64,000 nt of DNA from SCQP01 sp036561225 (GCA_036561225.1 DATBPS010000147.1:28311-92310); one strand, 5' to 3'. Shown: positions 41,843 to 50,623, counted from the stretch's first letter. Numbers and translations are program-made. Notes: generated from the sequence alone by a model not told the origin.

Positions 41843-42741
41843 GCACGCGCGGCAGCGCCGGGCGGCGAATTCTGGCGGCGGACGCGGCGCTGCTGGCGGT
41901 CACCTTCGTCTGGGGCGTCACATTTCCGCTGGTGAAAGCGGCGCTGGCCGATGCCCAGCCGCTGCTCTTTGTCGCCGTGCGCTTGAGTCTGGCGGCCGCT
42001 CTGCTGGCCGTCATATACCGGCCGCGATGGTCGGCTATACCGCGCCCGCTGTGGGCGGCGGGCGCCGGCCTGGGGTTGTTTCTGGCGTCGGGATATGCCC
42101 TGCAGACCGCCGGGCTGGCGCTGACCTCGCCTTCCGCGGCCGCGTTCCTGACCAGCTTTTCCGTCATTCTCGTGCCCCTGCTGCTGGCGTTGTTCTGGCG
42201 CCGGGCCTTGCCGGCGATGGCCTGGGTCAGCACCGCGTTGGCTTTGCTGGGCCTCTATCTGCTGCTGGCCGCCCCCGGCGGAGCGGCGCCGGCCGCCATG
42301 GCGAGCTGGCGCGGCAACCTGTTGGAGACGCTGTGCGCGCTGGCCTTTGCCCTGCACATCGTCAACCTGGGGGAGTGGTCCCCGAAGTTTGGCTATCGCG
42401 ATCTGGCGGTGCTGCAAGTCGGATTCGCGGCGGTGTTCAGTTGGGTTCTGTTCCCGCTGGGCGGCCCGGTGCACTGGCAGAACTCGCCGCGGTTGTGGGT
42501 GGCCCTGGCGGTGACGGCGGTGCTGGCCACCGCGGTGGCGTTCACCGTCCAAAGCTGGTCGCAGCAGTTCACCCCCGCCAGCCACTGCGCGGTGATCTTC
42601 GCCGCCGAACCGGTGTTCGCCTGGCTGGCGAGCGCCTGGGGATGGCACGAACCGCTGCAGGCCGTGCAGGCGGTGGGGGCGGTGCTGATCGTGGGCGCGA
42701 TGCTGCTGTTGGAATGGCGGCCCGGCCGGAGCGCGACCTAG
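41839..42741 (+). CDS. DMT superfamily (EamA) transporter
   Basis: A 300-residue membrane protein with about ten hydrophobic segments in two EamA halves (LLAVTFVWGVTFPLVKAAL in the first and LFALHIVNL-type helices in the second). EamA proteins carry amino acids, sugars or other metabolites, often outward. The ATG at 41839 overlaps the M20 gene by 4 bases, so product export linked to the peptidase is possible. It is convergent with the next gene, overlapping by 4 bases at 42738-42741. Confidence 0.87.
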   Translation: MSTRGSAGRRILAADAALLAVTFVWGVTFPLVKAALADAQPLLFVAVRLSLAAALLAVIYRPRWSAIPRPLWAAGAGLGLFLASGYALQTAGLALTSPSAAAFLTSFSVILVPLLLALFWRRALPAMAWVSTALALLGLYLLLAAPGGAAPAAMASWRGNLLETLCALAFALHIVNLGEWSPKFGYRDLAVLQVGFAAVFSWVLFPLGGPVHWQNSPRLWVALAVTAVLATAVAFTVQSWSQQFTPASHCAVIFAAEPVFAWLASAWGWHEPLQAVQAVGAVLIVGAMLLLEWRPGRSAT

Positions 42742-43181
42742 TCGTCGGCGTGGCGTTCGGCGTCCATGAGGTTTTCCCACAGGCTGCCGTACCCGATCCA
42801 GCGGCGGACACGGCTGCTGGACAGGTGTACCTCGGGGACCGAGAGCTTGCCGTGACCATAGGTGCAGATGTACTCGGTGTAGGGCGCGCCGCCCAGCATG
42901 ATGTGACCGTAGTCGCCTTCGCTGCGCGGCATGCGCAGGCGGCGGGCGCAGCGGCGGCAACGGTAGAGTTGATCCACGGCGCACACCCATCCCAGGCCGA
43001 AACCGACGAGGACAGAAAAAAAGACGGCGAAGGTGTAGGGGAGATCGCTGCCCAGGCGGGGCCAGTTGGCCAGCAGGCCGGTGGGCGGGGGTGGCACAAT
43101 CCAGCTCACGACAATCCAAAAACCGCCGACCAGCAGGGTGGCGACCGCCAGCTTGAGAGCGAGCAGGCTCCAGAACTTCAT
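42738..43181 (-). CDS. Small membrane protein with CxxC motif, unknown function
   Basis: A 147-residue protein with two N-terminal transmembrane segments (LLALKLAVATLLVGGFWIVV and FAVFFSVLVGFGLGW) and a soluble C-terminal part. That part begins with CRRCARR, a likely metal-binding or redox pair, and continues to a Trp-rich end. The ATG at 43181 has a good ribosome binding site (AAGGAGG) and a TATGCT hexamer further up. I do not recognise a family. It stands between two rightward units. Confidence 0.7.
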   Translation of the reverse strand: MKFWSLLALKLAVATLLVGGFWIVVSWIVPPPPTGLLANWPRLGSDLPYTFAVFFSVLVGFGLGWVCAVDQLYRCRRCARRLRMPRSEGDYGHIMLGGAPYTEYICTYGHGKLSVPEVHLSSSRVRRWIGYGSLWENLMDAERHADD

Positions 43182-43245
43182 GACCCCTCCTTTACCAGCA
43201 TAGACGCGCGGAGCGTGCCGCGCGTCACGCTATACTACCGGGCGC

Positions 43246-44097
43246 ATGAGGACACACAGGCTGTTGGGGCTCGGCGGCGGGGTGCTGCTGTTGCTGGCGC
43301 GATTGGCGGCGCAGGGGGTGGGAGTGGATGGAGTGCGGGTGGGTCCGGTCGCCACCCATGATCACTTCCGCTACGACCTTCATATCGGCATCAAGAACGA
43401 TCCCTATCCCCATGAAGTGCGTGAGGAGTATGCCTACGATGGTGTGGATGTGGGCGTGGGGATACGGTGGCATTGGGGAAGAGCGAAGCTGGCCACCGAT
43501 GTGCAGGTGACGCCGGTGGCGCGCAGCCACTATGCCTTCGATCAGGACACCGACTTCGAGCCCGACACCGCCGCCACCCACGGCGACGCCGGCACCGCGC
43601 GCAGCCGCAGCGTGAGCGTGCGGCAGTGGATGCCGCTGCATGACTTCGGCCGCCGGGGACGCCTGCGGTACGAGGCCGGGTTGGAACGGCAGTGGAGCGG
43701 ATACGGATGGGTGACGACCTACGATCTGAACTCGAACCCGGCGCTGCCTTCGACTTCCTATCAGCGGCAATTGAACGAGCGGGCGATTCTCTACGAACTG
43801 GAGAATGGCGTCAACTGGGGGCTGGAGCGGGGCAGCGGGGCTTGGCGCTGGGGTCTGGACCTGACCGCGGAGCCTCTGGAAGCGGTGTTCATGCGCAATC
43901 ACATCCCGGAATTGGCGCCCACGTCGGCGCTGGGCTACGGCGGCAGCGCGGGGCTGCGGGTGGCACGCCGGCTGGGCGGATGGGAATTCGAACTGGCGGG
44001 AACGGCGGGCGAACAGCGCGGCTATCGCTGGGTGGAGGGGTTCGAGCGGCAACGGTTCACGCTCAGCCTCGAGGTGCAACCCGCTCATTGGTTCTAA
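43246..44097 (+). CDS. Predicted outer-membrane beta-barrel protein
   Basis: A 283-residue exported protein. A signal peptide covers the first 23 residues (LLGLGGGVLLLLARLAAQ). The rest alternates short hydrophobic and polar strands (VGVGIRWHWG, RLRYEAGLERQWSGYGW, GWEFELAGTAGEQRGYRW) and ends in aromatic Phe (QPAHWF), the usual last residue of an outer-membrane barrel. TATACT lies 9 bases before the ATG. No family could be named. It is followed by the tRNA-Sec gene 34 bases on. Confidence 0.65.
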   Translation: MRTHRLLGLGGGVLLLLARLAAQGVGVDGVRVGPVATHDHFRYDLHIGIKNDPYPHEVREEYAYDGVDVGVGIRWHWGRAKLATDVQVTPVARSHYAFDQDTDFEPDTAATHGDAGTARSRSVSVRQWMPLHDFGRRGRLRYEAGLERQWSGYGWVTTYDLNSNPALPSTSYQRQLNERAILYELENGVNWGLERGSGAWRWGLDLTAEPLEAVFMRNHIPELAPTSALGYGGSAGLRVARRLGGWEFELAGTAGEQRGYRWVEGFERQRFTLSLEVQPAHWF

Positions 44098-44131
44098 GCC
44101 AAACGCGCCGGCGGCAGGCTACCATCAACAG

Positions 44132-44226
44132 GGAAGCGCGTGTGGCCGGGTGGCTGCCCTGGTCTTCAAAACCAGTGTGACGTCCGCTGGACGCCGGATC
44201 GGTTCGACTCCGATGCGCTTCCGCCA
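44132..44226 (+). tRNA. selC: tRNA-Sec (anticodon TCA) with encoded CCA
   Basis: A complete selenocysteine tRNA. The acceptor stem has 8 bp (GGAAGCGC with GCGCTTCC at 44215-44222), discriminator G and CCA at 44224-44226. The D stem is 6 bp (GTGGCC/GGCTGC) with a 4-base loop. The anticodon arm is CTGGT-CTTCAAA-ACCAG, giving anticodon TCA for UGA. A long variable arm (stem CGTCC/GGACG) and a 5 bp T stem (ATCGG/CCGAT) follow, so acceptor plus T stems give 13 bp. These are all hallmarks of bacterial tRNA-Sec. selA, selB and selD are not in the window. Confidence 0.95.
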
Positions 44227-44240
44227 AGCTCCGACGCGAG

Positions 44241-44266
44241 GCCACTCGGGGTCCCGCGCCAATCAA
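44241..44266. repeat. Intergenic repeat, copy C (partial)
   Basis: GCCACTCGGGGTCCCGCGCC plus AATCAA is identical to 37711-37736. Only the right arm of the hairpin of copy A is present. It lies 15 bases downstream of the tRNA-Sec CCA and ends 18 bases before glnE. Confidence 0.75.
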
Positions 44267-44283
44267 AGCCTAAGATGGGGGAC

Positions 44284-46947
44284 ATGGAATCCGCAGCGGG
44301 GGTGCCGGGGGTGCGGCTGGATCTGAGTTCCGATCCGGCGGCGGCGGCGGCCGGTATGGAACGCTACTGGGCGGCGGCGCCGGAGGCAGCGCGAGCGGCG
44401 CTGCGGCACGATCCCGGGCTGGCGCGGGCGCTGGCAAGCTTGATGGCCGGCAGCGAGTTCCTGGGCGAGGCCCTGGTGCAGAACCCGGAGTGGCTGGGGT
44501 GGCTGGACCAGGAAAGGCGGCGCACCGGGGCGCGGGCGGCGGAAGAGTGGAGCGCACAGCTGGGCGCGTTCACCGCCAATTTGGCGGCGGAGCAACGCAC
44601 CCGCGGCCTGATTCGCTTCAAACGGCGCGAGTATCTGCGCATCGCGCTCCGCGATCTCGAAGGGCGGGCGGGGCTGGCGGAGACGACGCGTGAGTTGTCG
44701 GATCTGGCCGACGCCGAATTGCAGCAGGCCTATGCCTGGGCGTGGAACGATCTGGCGGGGGAGTTTGGTACGCCGCAGGGACGGACCGGGGCGGCGGAGA
44801 TGGTGGTGATCGGGCTGGGGAAGCTGGGCGGCGGCGAACTCAACTACAGCTCCGACATTGACCTGATGTTCGCCTACAGCGAGGACGGTACGACCCGCGG
44901 GGGAGCGCGGAGCCTCAGCAACCACGAGTTTTTCACCCGGCTGGCGCAGGCGGTGGTGCGCACCGTGTCGGCGATCACCGGCGAAGGGCCCGCCTACCGC
45001 GTGGATCTGCGCTTGCGTCCCGGTGGCAGAGAGGGGGAGATGGCCCAGCCGTGGGCGCACATGGCGGACTACTACCAGCGCCGGGCGCGGGAGTGGGAGT
45101 TGCAGATGCTCCTGCGGGCGCGTGGCTGCGCGGGATCGCGGCGCCTGGCGACACGGCTGCTGGAGACGGTGGCGGAGCGCATCTATCCGCCGCATCCCGA
45201 GGCGGCGGTGCTGGCGGCGGGGGTGCGCAGCGCGCGGGAGGCCATTCGTGAGCAGCTGCAGCGGCACCGCGCCACCGGGCGGCGGCGGGGCGAGGTGGAC
45301 GTCAAGCTCGATGCCGGCGGCATTCGCGAGATCGAGTTTCTGACCCAGTACCTGCAGCGGCTATACGGCGGCGCGGAGGCGTGGGTGCGCAGCGGACATA
45401 CGCAGCAGGCGTTGCAGCGGCTGCACGACAAGGGGCGCATTGCCGGGAGTGAATTTCAGCAGTTGTCTTCCGCCTATACGCTGCTGCGCCACGTGGAGCA
45501 CCGGCTGCAGCTGCGCGTGGGACAGCAGACCCACAGCCTCCCCGGGGCGGCGGCGCAGCGGCAGGCGTTGGCGCGCAGCCTGCGCGCCGTGGTGCCGGGA
45601 TGGGAGGCCGAGGGCGGGGCGGCGATGGCCGCCATCAAAGCGCGCATGGCCGAGGCGCACGGCATCTATCAGCGGTATCTGGGTGAAAAGCGGGAGAGCG
45701 ATGCCGCCGGCGAGGAAGAGGCCGGGCATCCGGCCTGGCTCTCCGGCGAGCTCAGCGCCCACGGCCGCCGCCAGGCCACGCGGCTGCGGCGAAGCCTGGC
45801 GAGCTGGCCGGAGGCCGGGGACGCGCTGCGTGCCCTCCCGCCGGCGGCGGCAATGCGGGTGGTATCGGCGCTGGAGCGCAGTGACTGGATGGCGGAGGCG
45901 CTGATTCGACGCCCGATGCTGGCCCAGGCGCTGGCGCAGGAGCCACCGCCGCCGATGCCGCGCGACATGACCGAGCTGCGGATCTGGCAGCAGGGACAAC
46001 TGCTGCGCCTGCTGGCCGGGGAATGGGAGCAACGCCGGCCGGTGGCGGAGGGGCTGCGCGCTTATACAGATTTGGCGGAAGCCATCCTGGCCCAGGGATT
46101 GGAAATCGCCCGCGAAGGCCGGGCGGAGGCGCCGCGTTTGGCGGTGTTGGGGCTGGGGCGCCTGGGACTGGGCGAGCTGGACTTGCTCTCCGATGTGGAT
46201 GTGGTGTTCGTGGCGCGGGAGAGCGAACGCGAAGCGGCGACGCGGCTGGCGGCAGGGTGGATCCAGGTGCTGACCGCCTATACCCAGGCCGGAACGCTCT
46301 ACGCCGTGGATACACGCCTGCGCCCCGGGGGCGGGGAAGGGGAACTGGTGCAGACACCGGCCAGCCTGGAGCGCTACTTCCGCGACCATGCCGGCTGGTG
46401 GGAGGGGGTGAGCTATCTCAAGGCGCGACTGGTGGCGGGCGACAGGGAAGTGGGCGAGCAGGCGATAGAGGCGTTGCAGGCGGGCCTGCGGCAGCGCTTC
46501 GGGGGACGACAGGGCGGGGGAGAATTACAAAACCTGCGCAATCGCATGGAGCGCGAAGGCAAGCCGGGGAAGTGGGGGTTGAAGACGGTGGCGGGCGGAT
46601 ACTACGACGTGGACTTCGCCATTTCGCAGCGGCTGCTCGAAGCCGGCGCACCCGGGTTCGGCGCGATCGGACTGGCGGGCTGGGCGCAGGCGGCCGGCCA
46701 GGGGCTGGTGTCGTCGTCCGCCGCCGCAACCCTCGCGCAGCAGGTGTCGCTGCTGCGCGCGGCGGATCATGCGCTGCGCGTGGGCACGGGAAAGGCCGGC
46801 TCGTCGGTGCCGGCGGCCGGAGTCGCGGTGGACAATGGCTGGCAGTGGCTGGAACGGTTACAGCCGGCGGTGCCGGCGGATCAGGCGCCGGAGCTGGTGG
46901 AAGAGGCCAAGGTCCGCATCCGTGCAATCTATCAAGAGTTGCTATAA
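44284..46947 (+). CDS. glnE: Glutamine synthetase adenylyltransferase/deadenylase
   Basis: Adenylylates glutamine synthetase and removes the AMP again in response to nitrogen signals. The 887 residues hold two nucleotidyltransferase domains: GLGKLGGGELNYSSDIDL at about 177-194 (deadenylase) and GLGRLGLGELDLLSDVDV at about 623-640 (adenylylase). The R domain lies between and a helical C-terminal part follows. ATG 44284 is preferred: TAAGAT sits 7 bases upstream as a likely -10; ATG 44275 is in frame. It overlaps neither neighbour. Confidence 0.92.
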   Translation: MESAAGVPGVRLDLSSDPAAAAAGMERYWAAAPEAARAALRHDPGLARALASLMAGSEFLGEALVQNPEWLGWLDQERRRTGARAAEEWSAQLGAFTANLAAEQRTRGLIRFKRREYLRIALRDLEGRAGLAETTRELSDLADAELQQAYAWAWNDLAGEFGTPQGRTGAAEMVVIGLGKLGGGELNYSSDIDLMFAYSEDGTTRGGARSLSNHEFFTRLAQAVVRTVSAITGEGPAYRVDLRLRPGGREGEMAQPWAHMADYYQRRAREWELQMLLRARGCAGSRRLATRLLETVAERIYPPHPEAAVLAAGVRSAREAIREQLQRHRATGRRRGEVDVKLDAGGIREIEFLTQYLQRLYGGAEAWVRSGHTQQALQRLHDKGRIAGSEFQQLSSAYTLLRHVEHRLQLRVGQQTHSLPGAAAQRQALARSLRAVVPGWEAEGGAAMAAIKARMAEAHGIYQRYLGEKRESDAAGEEEAGHPAWLSGELSAHGRRQATRLRRSLASWPEAGDALRALPPAAAMRVVSALERSDWMAEALIRRPMLAQALAQEPPPPMPRDMTELRIWQQGQLLRLLAGEWEQRRPVAEGLRAYTDLAEAILAQGLEIAREGRAEAPRLAVLGLGRLGLGELDLLSDVDVVFVARESEREAATRLAAGWIQVLTAYTQAGTLYAVDTRLRPGGGEGELVQTPASLERYFRDHAGWWEGVSYLKARLVAGDREVGEQAIEALQAGLRQRFGGRQGGGELQNLRNRMEREGKPGKWGLKTVAGGYYDVDFAISQRLLEAGAPGFGAIGLAGWAQAAGQGLVSSSAAATLAQQVSLLRAADHALRVGTGKAGSSVPAAGVAVDNGWQWLERLQPAVPADQAPELVEEAKVRIRAIYQELL

Positions 46948-46974
46948 ACCCGGTCGGGACGAAAGGAGCAGGGG

Positions 46975-47139
46975 GTGAAGCTGGTTTTTCCGCTACTATA
47001 TTGGTTTGGGCTCATTCTGGCGCTGATCGGCGTAGGGCTGCGCTTTTGGATGGGCGCCTGGGGTCTGGGCCTGGCGCTGGCGGTGGCAGGGGTGGCTCTG
47101 CTGCTGACCGCGCGACTGACTCAACGGCTGAGGCGATAG
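46975..47139 (+). CDS. 54-residue membrane protein of unknown function
   Basis: A short gene between glnE and icd. The GTG at 46975 has AGGAG at 46964-46968 with good spacing, and icd follows after 11 bases with its own AAGGAG. The product has two hydrophobic segments (LLYWFGLILALIGVGL and GLGLALAVAGVALLL) separated by RFWMGAW, and ends with a basic tail (RLTQRLRR). It looks like a two-pass inner-membrane protein. I do not recognise it. Its position suggests co-transcription with icd. Confidence 0.65.
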   Translation: MKLVFPLLYWFGLILALIGVGLRFWMGAWGLGLALAVAGVALLLTARLTQRLRR

Positions 47140-47150
47140 CAAGGAGAAAC

Positions 47151-48407
47151 ATGCGCACATACAACGGAACCGAAGTCCCCCGCGGCGAAGCCATCCAGGT
47201 GGCGCAAGGACGGGTGACGGTGCCCGACCATCCCATCGTGCCGTTCATCGAGGGCGACGGCACCGGGCCGGATATTTGGAAGGGCAGCCGGCCGGTGTGG
47301 GACGCGGCGGTGGAACTGGCCTTTGGGGGCAAGAAGCGGATCGTCTGGTATGAAGTCTTCGCCGGGGAGAAGGCGTTTCAGCGCTTTGGCGAGTGGCTGC
47401 CGGCGGACACGGTGCAGGCGGCGCGGGATTTTCGCGTCGCCATCAAGGGGCCGCTGACCACGCCGGTGGGGGGCGGTATCCGCAGCCTCAACGTCAGCCT
47501 GCGGCAGCAGATGGATCTGTACGCCTGTGTGCGGCCGGTGAAATATTACGCCGGTGTGCCTTCGCCGGTGAAGGAGCCGGAGGCGGTGGATGTGATCATC
47601 TTCCGCGAGAACACCGAGGACGTGTATGCCGGCATCGAGTTTCAGCAGGGGACGGCGGAGGCGACGGAGCTGATCCGCTTGCTGGGAGAAAAGTTCGGCA
47701 AGAAGGTGCGGCCGGATTCGGGTATCGGGATCAAGCCCATCTCCGTCACCGGATCGAAACGGCTGGTGCGCTCCGCCCTGCAGCACGCCATCGAGCAGAA
47801 GCGGACGGTGGTGACGCTGGTGCACAAGGGCAACATCCAGAAGTTCACCGAAGGGGCGTTCCGCGATTGGGGCTACGAGGTGGCGAAGCAGGAGTTCCGC
47901 GAGCATTGCGTCACCGAAGAGGAGTTGTACGCCGCGCCCTACAACGGCAAGCTGCCGGCCGGCAAAATTCTGGTGAACGACCGCATCGCCGACTCCATGT
48001 TCCAGCAGATTCTGCTGCGGCCGCGTGACTACCAGGTGATCTGCACCACCAACCTCAACGGCGATTACCTCTCCGATGCCTGCGCGGCGCAGGTGGGCGG
48101 CCTGGGGATGGCGCCGGGGGCCAATGTGAGCGAAGAGTATGCCTTCTTCGAGGCTACCCACGGCACCGCGCCCAAGTACGCCAACCAGGACGTGATCAAT
48201 CCCAGCTCGCTGATCCTGAGCGGGGTGATGATGTTGCACTGGATGGGATGGCACGAGGCCGCGGATCTGGTGGAAGCGGGCCTGGGCGCGACCATCGGCC
48301 AGAAACGGGTGACCTATGACCTGGCGCGGCAGTTGCCGGGCGCCACCCAGCTGAAGACCAGCGAATTTTCGGCCGCTATCGTGGCCAATATGCGGAAACA
48401 GGGATAA
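47151..48407 (+). CDS. icd: Isocitrate dehydrogenase (NADP-dependent type)
   Basis: Oxidises isocitrate to 2-oxoglutarate in the TCA cycle. The 418 residues match the homodimeric prokaryotic enzyme: FIEGDGTGPDIW, the substrate loop RSLNVSLRQQMDLYACVRP, FRENTEDVYAGIE and THGTAPKYANQD. The serine of the SLNVSLRQ loop is the equivalent of the kinase target in E. coli. ATG 47151 has AAGGAG 4 bases upstream. mdh follows after 33 bases. Confidence 0.95.
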   Translation: MRTYNGTEVPRGEAIQVAQGRVTVPDHPIVPFIEGDGTGPDIWKGSRPVWDAAVELAFGGKKRIVWYEVFAGEKAFQRFGEWLPADTVQAARDFRVAIKGPLTTPVGGGIRSLNVSLRQQMDLYACVRPVKYYAGVPSPVKEPEAVDVIIFRENTEDVYAGIEFQQGTAEATELIRLLGEKFGKKVRPDSGIGIKPISVTGSKRLVRSALQHAIEQKRTVVTLVHKGNIQKFTEGAFRDWGYEVAKQEFREHCVTEEELYAAPYNGKLPAGKILVNDRIADSMFQQILLRPRDYQVICTTNLNGDYLSDACAAQVGGLGMAPGANVSEEYAFFEATHGTAPKYANQDVINPSSLILSGVMMLHWMGWHEAADLVEAGLGATIGQKRVTYDLARQLPGATQLKTSEFSAAIVANMRKQG

Positions 48408-48440
48408 CCCCGGTTTTACTTTCATTCATCAGGGAGAACC

Positions 48441-49367
48441 ATGCGGAAGAAAATCACAGTTGTCGGCGCGGGCAATGTCGGCGCCACCACCGCCCACTGG
48501 CTGGCCACGCGCGAGATCGCGGACGTAGTGCTGGTGGACATCGCCGAAGGCATTCCCCAGGGGAAGGCGCTCGATCTGCGCCAGGCCACCCCCATCATCG
48601 GCGCCAATGTGGCGGTCACCGGCACCAATGACTACGCCGATACCGCCAACTCGGACCTGGTGATCATCACCGCCGGGCTGGCGCGCAAGCCGGGCATGAG
48701 CCGCGACGACTTATTGAAGAAGAACTACGACGTCATCGCCAGCTGCGTCAAGCCGGTGGTCGAGTTGTCGCCCAATTCCATATTGATTCTGGTCACCAAC
48801 CCGCTCGATGCCATGGCCCAGGCGGCCTACAAGCTCAGCAAGTTCACCCGCAACCGGGTGATCGGCATGGCCGGGGTGCTGGACTCGGCCCGCTTCGCCA
48901 CCTTCATCGCCATGGAGTTGAATGTGTCGGTGGAAAACGTGCAGGCGTTTGTGCTGGGCGGCCACGGCGACACCATGGTGCCGCTGCCGCGCTACACCAC
49001 CGTGGCGGGCATCCCCATCACCGAATTGATGGACGCGGCGACGGTGGAAAAGCTGGTGCAGCGCACCCGCAACGGGGGCGCCGAGATCGTCGCCCATCTG
49101 AAGACGGGCAGCGCCTACTATGCCCCCTCGGCGGCGGCGGTGCAGATGGCCGAGGCGATCCTCAAGGACAAGAAACAGATTCTGCCCTGCGCCGCGTATC
49201 TGGAAGGCGAATACGGCATCCAGGGGCTGTTCGTGGGTGTGCCTTGCAAGCTGGGGGCGCGCGGCATCGAAGAAGTGATCCAGGTGAAGCTGACCGCCGA
49301 GGAGAACGCCGCCCTGCAGCAGTCGGCGGAGGCGGTGCGGCAACTGGTGCAGGTGATCGGGGTCTAA
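48441..49367 (+). CDS. mdh: Malate dehydrogenase (LDH-like family)
   Basis: Interconverts malate and oxaloacetate with NAD. The 308 residues have the Rossmann motif VGAGNVGATTA, the substrate arginines in ITAGLARKPGMSRDDLL and in VLDSARF, and the catalytic His in VLGGHGDTMVPLP. The ARKPG loop indicates malate over lactate. AGGGAGAA precedes ATG 48441. It belongs to a TCA unit with icd, and tpx begins 15 bases later. Confidence 0.94.
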   Translation: MRKKITVVGAGNVGATTAHWLATREIADVVLVDIAEGIPQGKALDLRQATPIIGANVAVTGTNDYADTANSDLVIITAGLARKPGMSRDDLLKKNYDVIASCVKPVVELSPNSILILVTNPLDAMAQAAYKLSKFTRNRVIGMAGVLDSARFATFIAMELNVSVENVQAFVLGGHGDTMVPLPRYTTVAGIPITELMDAATVEKLVQRTRNGGAEIVAHLKTGSAYYAPSAAAVQMAEAILKDKKQILPCAAYLEGEYGIQGLFVGVPCKLGARGIEEVIQVKLTAEENAALQQSAEAVRQLVQVIGV

Positions 49368-49382
49368 AGAAGGAGAACAACC

Positions 49383-49901
49383 ATGAGCACAATCGAACGT
49401 CCCAATGCCACGTCCATGGGCGACAAGCAGCTCACGCTGCTCGGTCCGGCGCTGAAGCCCGGCGACGCCATGCCCGACTTCACCCTGGTGGATAACGGCC
49501 TCAAGCCGGTGACCAAGGCGGATACCCAGGGCAAGGTGCGCATCTTCAGCGTGGTGCCGTCGCTCGATACACCGGTATGCGATCTGCAAACCCGCCGCTT
49601 CAACGATGAGGCCGGGAAGATGGGAGACAAGGTGCGGGTGCTGACGGTGAGCGTGGACCTGCCGTTTGCCCAGAAGCGCTGGTGCGGGGCGGCCGGGGCC
49701 ACCCACGTGCAGACCCTGTCCGACTACCAGACGGGAAAATTCGGCGAGGCCACCGGAACGCTGATCAAGGACCTGCGCCTGTTGTCGCGGGCGATCTTCG
49801 TGGTGGATGCCGCCGGGACGATTCGCTACGTCGAATATGTGCCCAAGATCGGCGAGCATCCCAACTACGACGCCGCCCTGCAAGCGGCCAAGACGCTGTA
49901 A
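49383..49901 (+). CDS. tpx: Thiol peroxidase (Tpx-type peroxiredoxin)
   Basis: Reduces hydrogen peroxide and organic peroxides with thioredoxin as donor. The 172 residues carry the peroxidatic Cys66 in SLDTPVCD and the resolving Cys101 in KRWCGAAGA, the atypical 2-Cys spacing of Tpx. AGGAG lies just upstream of ATG 49383. The gene ends the icd-mdh-tpx run and is followed by a strong hairpin. Confidence 0.95.
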   Translation: MSTIERPNATSMGDKQLTLLGPALKPGDAMPDFTLVDNGLKPVTKADTQGKVRIFSVVPSLDTPVCDLQTRRFNDEAGKMGDKVRVLTVSVDLPFAQKRWCGAAGATHVQTLSDYQTGKFGEATGTLIKDLRLLSRAIFVVDAAGTIRYVEYVPKIGEHPNYDAALQAAKTL

Positions 49902-49925
49902 AGCCCGCGGGGCTTGCTTGCCACC

Positions 49926-49959
49926 AGAAGGGCGGGTGCCGGCCGGCACCCGCCCTTCT
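49926..49959. terminator. Perfect 34-base palindrome between tpx and cyclophilin gene
   Basis: AGAAGGGCGGGTGCCGG is followed directly by its exact reverse complement, giving a 17 bp stem (about 15 bp with a minimal loop). It lies between two convergent genes, 24 bases after the tpx stop and 4 bases before the cyclophilin stop. A short T-rich stretch (TTCTCGTGTTATT) follows on the plus strand. A bidirectional terminator is likely. Confidence 0.75.
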
Positions 49960-49963
49960 CGTG

Positions 49964-50623
49964 TTATTGCACCACCTGAATCTTCACGTTTTGCAGGATG
50001 TTCGGGTACTGCGGTAGATCCTGCGCGCCGCCTTTGCGCGGCCCCTCGGAGAGGGACTGGGCCACATCCATGCCCTCCACGATCTGGCCAATGATCAGAT
50101 ATCCGCCCTCGTCGAGCGCCGGCACCGCCTTGAGCGTGAAAAAGACCTGCGAGCCGCGGGAGGAAGCGTCACCGGGCACCTGGGCCAGAGCCATGCGGCC
50201 GGGCTGGTCGAATTTCAGATTGTTCTTCTCAAACGGCAGCGTGTAGCCGAGCTTGCCGGTGCCATTGTTGAGCGGGTCGCCGGTCTGAATCAGATACCCG
50301 GGGATGGTGCGGAAAAACAGCAGGCTCTGGTACAGCGGCGCCATGGAGAGATTGCCCATGCGCGGATCCTTGTAAGGCTGTTTGCCGTCGGCCAGCGCCA
50401 CGAAGTTGGCGACCGCCTTGGGGGCATCCTTGGGAAACAGTTGAGCCTTGAAGGTGCCCTTGCTGGTGGTGAACAGGGCGTAGGTGCCGGGGCCCAATTT
50501 GGCAGGCGCGGCGGCGGCCTTGGCAGCGGGCTTGGCGGCAGACCGTTTCTGCGCACTCAGACTGAGGCAGCAGGCCAGGGCGAGAGCGGCGGCGATCATG
50601 GTACGTGACAGGGATAAGCGCAT
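49964..50623 (-). CDS. Secreted cyclophilin-type peptidyl-prolyl isomerase
   Basis: Speeds up proline cis/trans isomerisation in exported proteins. The 219 residues start with a signal peptide (MIAAALALACCLSLSA) and an Ala/Lys-rich linker. The cyclophilin core then runs from TSKGTFKAQLF through FFRTIPGYLIQTGDP to GSQVFFTLKAVPALD. The ATG at 50623 is chosen because GAGGAG lies 5 bases upstream; the frame is open to 50725. The FHRxI signature reads FFRTI, as in several divergent bacterial forms. Confidence 0.9.
   Translation of the reverse strand: MRLSLSRTMIAAALALACCLSLSAQKRSAAKPAAKAAAAPAKLGPGTYALFTTSKGTFKAQLFPKDAPKAVANFVALADGKQPYKDPRMGNLSMAPLYQSLLFFRTIPGYLIQTGDPLNNGTGKLGYTLPFEKNNLKFDQPGRMALAQVPGDASSRGSQVFFTLKAVPALDEGGYLIIGQIVEGMDVAQSLSEGPRKGGAQDLPQYPNILQNVKIQVVQ

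Noticed and set aside
37711..44266. 26-base direct repeat flanking about 6.5 kb as attachment sites of a mobile element
   Set aside because: A third, inverted copy with compensatory stem changes exists at 30813, the enclosed genes are ordinary and there is no integrase. A dispersed REP-type repeat explains it better.
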